In this document: positions 6,405 through 13,784 of the stretch, piece after piece
Layout: every line of letters begins with the position of its first letter
Numbering within the stretch: position 1 is the stretch's first letter
NCBI GenBank assembly: GCA_041738875.1
Contig: JBGSOW010000068.1
Span: 1 to 14,874, forward strand
Length of the DNA stretch: 14,874 nt
Reading direction: 5' to 3'
DNA from: JBGSOW01 sp041738875
GTDB lineage: Bacteria > Patescibacteriota > Dojkabacteria > CALFHW01
Program-made: the position numbers and the translations under genes
The notes under the pieces: generated by a model
Database searches by the model: none
The model's input: only the letters and a program-made list of their open reading frames with translations
Told to the model about the DNA's origin: nothing

Positions 6405-6427
6405 GAAAAAACTCTACATCTTTGTAG
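6405..6427 (-). terminator. argS terminator overlapping its stop codon
   Basis: On the minus strand CTACA and TGTAG pair around loop AAGA (6427-6414), followed by AG and TTTTTT (6411-6406). The TAG stop is the 3' end of the stem. The stem has only five base pairs, so termination may be partial. Confidence 0.5.
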
Positions 6428-8255
6428 GTGCTTCGATGCCCAAAAGTCCTAGGCCGTGTTTTAGTATTTGTGCGGTTTTTTCGGCTAAGAAAAGCCTGGC
6501 GTGTTTAATGTCCAAGCTTGGCGCGCCGTTTATAGAGTGTTGTTTGTAGAATTGGTTAAATGTTTGGGCTAATTCAAACAAATATGTTGCGATCAAATGC
6601 GGCGCGAGGTTATATGCTGCGGAGTCGATGATCTCCGCATATCTTTCAAACGTTTTGATTAATTTAATTTCTTCAACTTCTGTAAGGTTATCTGCTAAAA
6701 ATTTAGAATCTATATTAATTTGCTCACTCTTTTCTGACTTTTGCATGATACTTTGAATTCGGGCATGTGTGTATTGTAGGTAAGGTCCGGAGTTTCCGTC
6801 GAATGCGACTGACTCTTCAAGATCAAAAACCATATTTTGCATAACATTACCTTTTAAAAATGCGTATTTCACTGCTCCTAAAGCTACTTGGCGCACGATT
6901 TGCTCTTTCTCCGCGCTATCAATACCTTCTCTACCCTCAAGTAGAGTGTCTATCCGGTCCATAACTGTTGCGACCAAATCCGGCGCGCTTAGAATATTAC
7001 CCTTTCTCGAAGACATTTTTCCTGTACTTAGAGAAACCATACCGAAACCGATATGTTTGATTCTCCCTGCTAATTTAGGCAAGGATTTATTAATTGCTTC
7101 GATTACAACACTAAAATACCCGTTTTGCTCGCTTGCTGTCGGGATAATAGTTAAGTCGCAGTTAAACTCTTCCAACTTTTTTTCGTTCAAAGCAAGTTCT
7201 TTCGTTTCGTATGTGGCGGTGTTGTTTTGGGTTATGAATACGCGGTTGTGCAGACCTATTTCCTCACCAGGGAAGATAATTGCCCCTTCGCTATCTTTAA
7301 AGATATCTGGCGTATTTTCACGTACGATCTGCATACCTCTTTCCCACATCTCACTTTCGAGGTAGTGTCTTTCTTGGTTAACTCCGAGGAGTTTTTCGAA
7401 TTCTAAATAGTAGGCAAGGCTCCACTCTCTTGTTTTTTGCCAATCTGCAGTTACCTGCGCGTTATCACCTGTGTAGATTGCTCGATTTATTTTCTGAATT
7501 TCTGCTTTTGCTGTCTCATCTTCGTCGTAGTCTTTACTACCAAGTTGGTAGGATTCCTGTAAATGACGTACCTTATCTATAAGTTCTTTCGGTTCGTTCG
7601 CGCCTAATTTTCTCCAACCGTAAATACACTTGGCAACATGAGGCCCCACGTCTCCCTGGTAATTCACATGGACTATCTCGTGCCCTGCGTTGCCTAGGAT
7701 TCGTGCTAGAGATCCACCGACAACATAGGAATATAAATGACCGATATGTGGAAGTTTGTGTGTATTTGGATGTCCGTATTCAACGACGATCTTTCCACGT
7801 ATTCCGTCAACTCCATTAATTTCTGCACATTCTGACCTCTGCAGATCTTTTTCTTCAAGTTTTGCTGCGATATATTGGTAGTAGTATCCTTTTGCAACAG
7901 TGAAATTGATAAATCCAGGTCCTGCGATATCGATTTTTTTAATTAATCCCTCACTTCCTCCAGCGTCACCCTCAGTTTGAAATTCTATAATTAACTTCTC
8001 CTCTAATTTACTGGAAACGGTTTCCGCTAGCTTTCTGGGATTCATTTTTAATTTTGACGCCAGTATAAGTGCGATATTTGTAGACCAGTCGCCGTGACTC
8101 GCGTCAAACGGCCTTTCTACGAATACGGTCTTTCCTAGTGAGAAGAACTCTTCTAATTCCTTTTTAACTCCTTCTTCTATCTCGAAATCCAGTTGCAGCA
8201 CAACTTCTTTAATTGCATTTTTGATTGTTTCTTTTATACTTAATTTTGCACTCAT
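6414..8255 (-). CDS. argS: Arginyl-tRNA synthetase
   Basis: Class I aminoacyl-tRNA synthetase that charges tRNA-Arg with arginine in the cytoplasm. The 613-residue chain is near the usual length. From the chosen start, an N-terminal Add-1-like domain (about 1-110) precedes the Rossmann catalytic core. The core carries the ATP motif HIGH (170-173, in KLPHIGHLYSY) and the second signature KMSSRKGN (413-420), which replaces the classical KMSKS as in many ArgRS. FDGNSGPYLQYTHAR (about 485-499) and the C-terminal DALR anticodon-binding domain follow. The longest frame begins at 8312, but its first 19 residues look like translated promoter. The ATG at 8255 lies five bases after the extended -10 element TGT-TAAAAT and begins MSAKLSIKETI, so I choose it. 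A hairpin with a T-run covers the stop codon. Confidence 0.95.
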   Translation of the reverse strand: MSAKLSIKETIKNAIKEVVLQLDFEIEEGVKKELEEFFSLGKTVFVERPFDASHGDWSTNIALILASKLKMNPRKLAETVSSKLEEKLIIEFQTEGDAGGSEGLIKKIDIAGPGFINFTVAKGYYYQYIAAKLEEKDLQRSECAEINGVDGIRGKIVVEYGHPNTHKLPHIGHLYSYVVGGSLARILGNAGHEIVHVNYQGDVGPHVAKCIYGWRKLGANEPKELIDKVRHLQESYQLGSKDYDEDETAKAEIQKINRAIYTGDNAQVTADWQKTREWSLAYYLEFEKLLGVNQERHYLESEMWERGMQIVRENTPDIFKDSEGAIIFPGEEIGLHNRVFITQNNTATYETKELALNEKKLEEFNCDLTIIPTASEQNGYFSVVIEAINKSLPKLAGRIKHIGFGMVSLSTGKMSSRKGNILSAPDLVATVMDRIDTLLEGREGIDSAEKEQIVRQVALGAVKYAFLKGNVMQNMVFDLEESVAFDGNSGPYLQYTHARIQSIMQKSEKSEQINIDSKFLADNLTEVEEIKLIKTFERYAEIIDSAAYNLAPHLIATYLFELAQTFNQFYKQHSINGAPSLDIKHARLFLAEKTAQILKHGLGLLGIEAPTKM

Positions 8256-8260
8256 ACGTG

Positions 8261-8269
8261 ATTTTAACA
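8261..8269 (-). promoter_or_regulatory. Extended -10 promoter of argS
   Basis: On the minus strand TGT TAAAAT (TAAAAT at 8266-8261) is followed by CACGT and the ATG at 8255, giving a leaderless transcript. It supports the shorter argS reading frame. Confidence 0.6.
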
Positions 8270-8290
8270 GCAAAATTTTAATTTTGTTAG

Positions 8291-8326
8291 TATAATATAA
8301 TAAATAGTGCAATCTAGTGATATAAT
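8291..8326 (+). promoter_or_regulatory. Cluster of three -10 boxes before the helical protein gene
   Basis: Overlapping TATAAT boxes at 8291-8296 and 8296-8301 and a third with an extended TGA (TGA TATAAT, box 8321-8326). The second ends five bases before GTG 8307. The third would give a leader of about 20 bases to ATG 8352. The two possible starts may both be used. Confidence 0.55.
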
Positions 8327-8876
8327 CAAGTATATATTAGAATCTTTTTTAATGGACAGTAGTAGTAGCAATAATCTAGTAGTTAGTGATATTGAACTGA
8401 AAGAAAAGCTTAGAAGTCTCCACGAAATGCTGGGCGAAGGTCTTACTGATGTTGCAAACGATGCAATGGAGTATGGCTACCAATTCAAAACCGACGCTGA
8501 AAAAATGCTTAAATACCTAAGTCAAACTGCTTCGCAATTTTCGATCGTGCTTATAAGTGTAAGAGGTAAAAAGAGTGAATTTTCTAACGAGGAGTTGGCG
8601 GACTATGAGAGGGTTAAAGAGTTAACTGCAGTTATTGGTAATCTCCAAGATAGGTTAAATAGGATTATTAAATCAACTATAAAGGTAAATTCATTGAATG
8701 AGGAAATAAGTACCCAAGGCATGGATCTTGCTGAATACGTGCTGGAAGCGCAATCCCAGTTTAGAAGTGTGAGATCAAGTATTGATGGATTTAGCTTTTT
8801 GAAAAACACATCAAATTTATTAAATATGTATAAACAAGACAAGCCGTCTGAGAACAGTTATAGTAATTTAAATTAA
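8307..8876 (+). CDS. Helical protein of unknown function, first gene of signalling cluster
   Basis: A soluble, almost wholly alpha-helical protein that I do not recognise. It has 189 residues from GTG 8307, or 174 from ATG 8352. GTG is favoured by a TATAAT ending exactly five bases upstream, as for other genes here. ATG is favoured by ordinary protein character (MDSSSSNN) and a separate extended -10. Heptad-like segments lie at about 28-75 (LKEKLRSLHEMLGEG, then AEKMLKYLSQTASQF) and 95-140 (LADYERVKELTAVIGNLQDRLNR is the clearest), suggesting a coiled coil or helical bundle. The tail (about 172-189) is polar and probably disordered. No signal peptide, membrane helix or catalytic motif is seen. 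It lies 27 bases before the response regulator gene and heads the cluster, so it may be a partner or scaffold of that pathway (inference). Confidence 0.75.
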   Translation: MQSSDIIKYILESFLMDSSSSNNLVVSDIELKEKLRSLHEMLGEGLTDVANDAMEYGYQFKTDAEKMLKYLSQTASQFSIVLISVRGKKSEFSNEELADYERVKELTAVIGNLQDRLNRIIKSTIKVNSLNEEISTQGMDLAEYVLEAQSQFRSVRSSIDGFSFLKNTSNLLNMYKQDKPSENSYSNLN

Positions 8877-8903
8877 GTTGTTTAACTTTTTATAGCCATA
8901 GCA

Positions 8904-9269
8904 ATGAATAAAAATATCTTAATCGTAGAGGATGAAGCGGACATAGCTAATTGGTTTAAAAAACAACTAGAACTAAAAGGTGGTTTTACAGTTGAAATTG
9001 CGGACGGAGGGAAGAAAGCATTGGAGATGATTGAGAAAAATAAATACGACCTCGTGCTTTTGGATTTAGTTATGCCAGAGATGGATGGAGTTGAAGTATT
9101 GAGGAATATCAGAAAAGACGAAACGAAGTATGGTAAACCTTCAGTTATGGCACTGACGAATGTAACTTCAGATATAGCAAAGAACGAAATGGAATCCCTA
9201 GGCGTTTTGAAGTACATCGTAAAGACCGACGCCGACATCGATGAAATAGTTGATGAGTTTTTTGTTTAA
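8904..9269 (+). CDS. Single-domain CheY-like response regulator
   Basis: A 121-residue stand-alone receiver domain with no output domain. The phosphorylation site is complete: acidic pair E9-D10 (ILIVEDE), phospho-acceptor D54 (LLDLVMPEMDG), T85 (ALTNVT) and K107 (IVKTD). It should take phosphate from a histidine kinase and act through protein contact, as CheY or Spo0F do, rather than by binding DNA. The obvious partner is the membrane kinase at the end of the cluster (11264-13750). The stop codon shares one base with the next start (TAATG at 9267-9271), so its translation is coupled to the prenyl synthase. No convincing promoter of its own is seen beyond TATAGC at 8891-8896, so read-through from the gene before is likely. 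A similar single-receiver start, MNKNILIVEDE, is standard. Confidence 0.92.
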   Translation: MNKNILIVEDEADIANWFKKQLELKGGFTVEIADGGKKALEMIEKNKYDLVLLDLVMPEMDGVEVLRNIRKDETKYGKPSVMALTNVTSDIAKNEMESLGVLKYIVKTDADIDEIVDEFFV

Positions 9270-10345
9270 TGGTAAACATGGATATTGAAGAGGTCCTCAA
9301 TAGTTACAAAGATAAGATAGACGATTTGTTGCAACAATACCTAGACGCTAAATTAGTTCAATACAAAGATTTTCCTGAATATATAAAGAAATTTGTTACT
9401 CACGTAAATGAATTCACTTTGCGAGGCGGTAAAAGGTTAAGGCCTGCAATAATATATCAAACTTATAAAATGTTCTCTAATGATGACTTAGATGAAGTCA
9501 TTAAAATCTCAACTTTCATTGAACTAATTCAATCGTTTCTACTAATACATGATGACATTATGGATAGAGCCGATCTGAGAAGAGGTAAAGCGACAGTTCA
9601 TAAAATTTATGAGCGTGTGTCTCATGGTTCTAAATTTAATGATGATAAACATTTTGGTAACACGATGGCAGTATTGGCGGGCGATTTGGCTTGTCAATTC
9701 GCATACGAGATAATTATTAAATCGGGTTTTACTGATGAAAAGAGAAATCGCTTAATAGCGCTAGTATCTAAGGATGTAAGTGAAGTAATCTTCGGTCAGA
9801 TAACTGATATTATGTTGTCTTATGCAAAAGAGTTCGAGGAAGAAGAAGTTTTAGATGTACATATGTTTAAGACAGCTGTTTATACTTTTAGATTACCTAT
9901 TTTTGTGGGTGGCATATTAGCTGACGTGGATAGAAATACTATGGATGCACTTGAAAAGTATGCAATAAATTGTGGAATAGCTTTCCAAATTAGAGATGAT
10001 ATTCTAGGTGTGTATGGTAATGATGATAATACTGGAAAATCCTCGAGTTCAGATATTAAAGAAGGTAAAAAAACCTTATTAGTTTCATATGTGAATAAGT
10101 ACGGTACACAAGAAGATAAAAATATATTGAACCGATATCTTGGCAACTTTGACCTAACTGATGAAGAAGTGGCAAAGGTAAGGAACGTTTTCACAACTTC
10201 AGGTTCATTGGACTATTCAATTGCAAAATGTAAGAATTATGTAGAGAAGTCAAAAAAATCTTTGCAGAATATAAATGTTAATAATAATGATTCAATGCTG
10301 TTTTTTTCTAAATTGGCAGATTACATGGCTGTCAGAGCTTATTAG
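9269..10345 (+). CDS. Trans-polyprenyl diphosphate synthase (GGPP synthase-like)
   Basis: A cytosolic all-helical isoprenyl diphosphate synthase that extends an allylic diphosphate with isopentenyl diphosphate. All catalytic signatures are present: GGKRLRP (53-59), first Asp-rich motif DDIMD (95-99) with RRGK after it, K201-T202, FQIRDDILG (239-247, second Asp-rich motif), and DIKEGKKTLL (262-271). The first motif has no two-residue insertion, and F90 lies five residues before D95. That arrangement is known from archaeal-type geranylgeranyl diphosphate synthases, so a C20 product is a fair guess, not a proof. The length (358) is a little above average because of acidic and Asn-rich stretches (EEEE near 190-193, NVNNND near 336-341). 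The start overlaps the response regulator stop by one base; ATG 9278 is an alternative. The UbiA-family gene that follows is the likely user of its product. Confidence 0.93.
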   Translation: MVNMDIEEVLNSYKDKIDDLLQQYLDAKLVQYKDFPEYIKKFVTHVNEFTLRGGKRLRPAIIYQTYKMFSNDDLDEVIKISTFIELIQSFLLIHDDIMDRADLRRGKATVHKIYERVSHGSKFNDDKHFGNTMAVLAGDLACQFAYEIIIKSGFTDEKRNRLIALVSKDVSEVIFGQITDIMLSYAKEFEEEEVLDVHMFKTAVYTFRLPIFVGGILADVDRNTMDALEKYAINCGIAFQIRDDILGVYGNDDNTGKSSSSDIKEGKKTLLVSYVNKYGTQEDKNILNRYLGNFDLTDEEVAKVRNVFTTSGSLDYSIAKCKNYVEKSKKSLQNINVNNNDSMLFFSKLADYMAVRAY

Positions 10346-10392
10346 TTTTAAGTTATTTGTATAGGAGCAATAAATTAAATAACTAAATCAAA

Positions 10393-10398
10393 TATAAT
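10393..10398 (+). promoter_or_regulatory. -10 box before the UbiA-family gene
   Basis: A perfect TATAAT ending eight bases before ATG 10407, in the only real gap (61 bases) of the signalling cluster. It could give an internal transcript for the prenyltransferase and kinase. Confidence 0.5.
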
Positions 10399-10406
10399 TC
10401 CAAAAA

Positions 10407-11261
10407 ATGAAACAAGTAATTAGCATACTTAAATCAATAGGATTCGAATTTGTATATGGTGCACACTTATTATCTTTAGGTGGTGTTGGAATCATCTTAA
10501 GTATTTTACTGGTTACTAATCTTGAAATAAATTTCGTCTTTTTACTAATGATATATCTTATGTATCAGGTTGTTTATAACTATAATCATTTTAGAGAACT
10601 GAAGTCGGATTTATTATCAAACCCAGAAAGATCTAAACATTTATCTACCAGACAAAGGTGGATAAGTATTTCTCCTTTTTTTTATTTAGTGCTATTAGTT
10701 GGATCATTGATTACAACTAATATTCCTACTTTGCTTTTGGTTTCATTTATTACGATAGGAGGTATTCTTTATACAGAGTATTTTAAGAAGATCAGAATCT
10801 TGGGGTTTAAAAGTTATTATGTATCATTTTTTTGGGCGTTATCGATTATGTTGATCCCTTTGTTTTATAGTCAAAATAACTTTACTACCTATGTATATTT
10901 TGCGGTATTCATTTTTCTAAGATTTATGGTTAGTACGATATTTTTTGATATTAAGGATATCGATAGTGATAAAAGAATGAATATAATAACTTTTCCTATT
11001 AAGTGGGGAAAAAAGAAAACAATATACATATTGCATATAATAAATATTGCTTCAATATTGCCAGTATTGTTAGGGATTTATTTAGAACAGCTTGGAATAT
11101 ATAGTTTATTATTGGCTTCTGTATTAGTAATTGATTTCATCTACCTTGCAGTGTCAATGAATTTAAAAAATAAAGACCTTCGGATATTGTCCTATCTTGT
11201 AGTAGATGGACAGTATATGTTTTGGCCGCTTATAATCTTTATTTTGATAAATCTTTTATAG
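10407..11261 (+). CDS. UbiA-family membrane prenyltransferase with altered first motif
   Basis: A 284-residue protein with about eight or nine hydrophobic helices, of the UbiA family of integral membrane prenyltransferases, which join a prenyl diphosphate to an aromatic or other acceptor with Mg2+. The second Asp-rich motif is intact (FFDIKDIDSDKR, 179-190, with D184-x3-D188). The first, normally NDxxDxxxD, reads N60-H-F-R-E64-L-K-S-D68, so the first Asp is His and the second is Glu. A conserved SNPERSKHL segment follows (71-79). The enzyme may still bind Mg-diphosphate through E64 and D68, or may have a changed role. It comes directly after a prenyl diphosphate synthase gene and two bases before the kinase gene, so supply of a prenylated membrane compound to that sensor is a reasonable inference. 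The acceptor is unknown. Confidence 0.8.
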   Translation: MKQVISILKSIGFEFVYGAHLLSLGGVGIILSILLVTNLEINFVFLLMIYLMYQVVYNYNHFRELKSDLLSNPERSKHLSTRQRWISISPFFYLVLLVGSLITTNIPTLLLVSFITIGGILYTEYFKKIRILGFKSYYVSFFWALSIMLIPLFYSQNNFTTYVYFAVFIFLRFMVSTIFFDIKDIDSDKRMNIITFPIKWGKKKTIYILHIINIASILPVLLGIYLEQLGIYSLLLASVLVIDFIYLAVSMNLKNKDLRILSYLVVDGQYMFWPLIIFILINLL

Positions 11262-11263
11262 TA

Positions 11264-13750
11264 ATGCTGGCTACATACATAGAAATCGGTATTCTCACTG
11301 CTATAAATTCAATAGGAGTAGTTATTATTCTCTTATCACTCGTAACTTCATTGCAAAACAAATCACATAGATGGTTGGTAGTCACCACTATTAGTGCACT
11401 GGGATGGTGTAACTTTGCATATTTGGGGTATATTGAGAATTCAGTTGAAGATGCGCTACTTTTTTATAGAATAAATGGTGCATTTGTAATATCATTTCTA
11501 TTCTCTCTAAATATGTTTGTGGAGTCAGTCTTAAAGAGAAGCAATAAGTTACTTAACTTAACCCTCTTCTTAACTTCAGTTTCACTAATTTATATTGAGA
11601 TGTCGACCAATCTCATTGTGGACAGCGTAGTGCCCCAATATTGGGGAAACGAAATAGTTTTTGGTCCACTGAATATTTTATTCTATCTCTTTTCTTTATT
11701 CATAGGGTTTAGAGTGTTTCTAGTATTAGCGATCAACTATTCTAGGAGATCTATTATTGAAAAGAAAAAAGTTATTTATCTAATGGCAGGTATCTTCGCA
11801 TTTGGAATTTCTAACATATTATTCAATATAATCTTACCCCAATCAATCGAGTCTGTTAGATTTCAACATCTCGGGGATTATTCAGCAATCTTTTTTCTAA
11901 TTCCTGCAGCATATGCCATTTTAAAATATGAGTATATCGCTACTAGAACTATAATTATATCCTTCCTTATGGGACTTGTGATTATGTTTATATCAACAAT
12001 TGTGCTCACAATGCTTAATGGTTCAATGAATGCACTCCTTCAATCCACGACTTTACCAATACTTGAAATAGTTGCATTAGCGATTATCAATTCGGGATCA
12101 ATATTTTTAATAATCACACTACTAGCTAATTCTACAGGGAACATGTTATATAGATGGTTCGCAATTATGACTATGTGTATTATGGCATGGGTTAATCTGT
12201 CATACCTCGGTTATAGCAGTAATGATCCCGAATTATCACTTATATTTTTTAGGCTGAATATGGCAGTAGTATCTTTTTGTTTCATATCTGAATATATGGT
12301 TTATATCGAAGAATTCTTACAAATTCGTGTGAAAGTTTTGAAATGGCTAGTAGTGATTATCAGTAGTGTGCTTATTGCACTTTCTCTATTCACAGATACC
12401 ATTATCTCAGAGGTTGTGGTGAAAGAGTGGGGAAATGAAATACAGTATGGTGATGTTAATAATTTCTATAGTTTATTCGCATTGGTTCTAAACTTATCAT
12501 TATGTGTAGTATTTATACGTGCTTACATCAAATTTGAAAAGCAGGAGAAAAGAAAAGTATTATATTTTTTAATAGGAACTTTTTTGTTTATTTTACTAAA
12601 TATAATCTTTAATATAGTAGTTCCAGTGGTATTGGAAACATCGAGGTATCAAAGACTGGGTGACTACTCTTCTGTAATATTTCTAATATTTACTGCTTAT
12701 GCAATTGTAAGACGTAGATTTATGAATGTAAAAATAGCGTTAACTGCATTTTTGATTGGCATAGTAGGAATGTTGATTGTGGTTGATATTTTTACATTAA
12801 GTAGGAATATTACTGAACAGTTATTAAAATCAGTAATTTTCCTTCTTTTTTCAATCGTATCATATTACTTAGTGCGAAGTGTTTTGCAGGAGATTAAGCA
12901 GAGGGAGGAGTTGGCGGTTGCGAACAAGGAGTTGGATGAGAGTCGGCAGAAGTATCAGGATTTGGCGAGTGAGCAGAAGGATATTATTGACGTTATGGGG
13001 CACGAGATTCGGACGCCTCTGACTGCGATTATCCAGGCGGTTAAATTGCATAAAAAGTATACTTTTCCGGATGAAAAGGAGATTTTGAAAGAAGCTGAAG
13101 GGAGCAAGCTACTCGCGCGGTCGACCCCACTATTTTTCGATGCTATTAAGACAGTCGACCGCGCATCATCTCACGCAGCTTCGCTAGTGTCAGATATGTT
13201 GGAAACCGCAAGGCTCGATAAACAAAGGTTTGAACTGAATTACGAGGAGTTTGACCTTGTACAATCGATTAAAGAAAGTGTAGATATGGCAAAATTAAGC
13301 ATTGATGAAAGTTTGGATAAATTTGCCTATAGCATAGCTTATGAAAATTCTTCTGAGCTTAATAAACTACAGGTGAATGCAGATAAAACAAGGATAATCC
13401 AAGCGCTGTATGCTGTTTTGAACAACTCAGTCAAATACCGAGACCAAAGTAAGGATAAACTTATCGTGAACGTAAGATTAGAGAAGAGAGGTTTACAGGT
13501 ACAAATAACAATTGAAGATAACGGAATCGGAATTGCCAAAGAAGACCTATCGAGATTAGGAAGAAAGTTTTTAAGATTAAATCCAAAAACTGAAGGAAAC
13601 CTCAAAAGACCTGGTGGGACGGGATTGGGATTATTTGTAGTTAAAGGAATTTTGGCACACCATGGTGGCGACTTAATTATAGAAAGTGACGGAATTCACA
13701 AAGGTTCCAAATTCATACTCCAATTCCCTATTCAACCAAAAAGTAAGTAG
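11264..13750 (+). CDS. Membrane histidine kinase with tandemly duplicated 7TM-type sensor
   Basis: An 828-residue sensor kinase in the inner membrane. Residues 8-255 and 269-515 are two copies of the same multi-pass sensor, like the HisKA_7TM N-terminal family. RW (36/297), YLGY (53/314), WGNE (127/389) and LGDYS (203/465) recur with a spacing of 261-262. A ninth or later helix (about 523-540) leads into a coiled-coil linker (541-575). The kinase core follows: H-box H580 in MGHEIRTPLTA, an unusual insertion (about 600-626) inside the dimerisation domain, N-box LNNSVKY (719-725), G1 EDNGIGIA (751-758), F-box RKFLRL and G2 GGTGLGL (784-790). All catalytic residues are present. The frame is open from TTG 11222, but ATG 11264 lies two bases after the UbiA stop and begins MLATYIEIGI, so I use it. 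It probably phosphorylates the receiver encoded at 8904-9269. Confidence 0.93.
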   Translation: MLATYIEIGILTAINSIGVVIILLSLVTSLQNKSHRWLVVTTISALGWCNFAYLGYIENSVEDALLFYRINGAFVISFLFSLNMFVESVLKRSNKLLNLTLFLTSVSLIYIEMSTNLIVDSVVPQYWGNEIVFGPLNILFYLFSLFIGFRVFLVLAINYSRRSIIEKKKVIYLMAGIFAFGISNILFNIILPQSIESVRFQHLGDYSAIFFLIPAAYAILKYEYIATRTIIISFLMGLVIMFISTIVLTMLNGSMNALLQSTTLPILEIVALAIINSGSIFLIITLLANSTGNMLYRWFAIMTMCIMAWVNLSYLGYSSNDPELSLIFFRLNMAVVSFCFISEYMVYIEEFLQIRVKVLKWLVVIISSVLIALSLFTDTIISEVVVKEWGNEIQYGDVNNFYSLFALVLNLSLCVVFIRAYIKFEKQEKRKVLYFLIGTFLFILLNIIFNIVVPVVLETSRYQRLGDYSSVIFLIFTAYAIVRRRFMNVKIALTAFLIGIVGMLIVVDIFTLSRNITEQLLKSVIFLLFSIVSYYLVRSVLQEIKQREELAVANKELDESRQKYQDLASEQKDIIDVMGHEIRTPLTAIIQAVKLHKKYTFPDEKEILKEAEGSKLLARSTPLFFDAIKTVDRASSHAASLVSDMLETARLDKQRFELNYEEFDLVQSIKESVDMAKLSIDESLDKFAYSIAYENSSELNKLQVNADKTRIIQALYAVLNNSVKYRDQSKDKLIVNVRLEKRGLQVQITIEDNGIGIAKEDLSRLGRKFLRLNPKTEGNLKRPGGTGLGLFVVKGILAHHGGDLIIESDGIHKGSKFILQFPIQPKSK
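13115..13164. repeat. 11-bp GC-rich inverted repeat inside the kinase gene
   Basis: GCGCGGTCGAC (13115-13125) and GTCGACCGCGC (13154-13164) are perfect inverted copies separated by 28 bases. They lie in the part encoding the dimerisation-domain insertion (about residues 618-634) and could form a stable mRNA hairpin. Confidence 0.7.
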
Positions 13751-13770
13751 GTCAATAAAGGAAGTTCGTG

Positions 13771-13779
13771 TGCGATAAT
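13771..13779 (+). promoter_or_regulatory. Extended -10 promoter of dnaG
   Basis: TGC GATAAT (hexamer 13774-13779) ends five bases before ATG 13785, giving a leaderless mRNA. It separates dnaG from the kinase gene, which ends 34 bases upstream. Confidence 0.6.
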
Positions 13780-13784
13780 CTCTT

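Noticed and set aside
8256..8312. N-terminal extension of ArgS to 8312
   Set aside because: It covers the extended -10 element and consists of AT-rich translated promoter (LLYYTNKIKILLLK). The start at 8255 fits the promoter geometry and the family.
8874..8891. Short hairpin AAGTT/AACTT with a T-run after the helical protein gene
   Set aside because: A five-bp stem with four A-T pairs, overlapping the stop codon, is too weak to call. The next gene is only 27 bases away and has no clear promoter, so read-through is more likely.
11222..11263. TTG start of the kinase, overlapping the UbiA gene by 40 bases
   Set aside because: ATG 11264 is two bases after the UbiA stop and leads directly into the first membrane helix. 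The 14 extra residues would be translated from conserved UbiA coding DNA.
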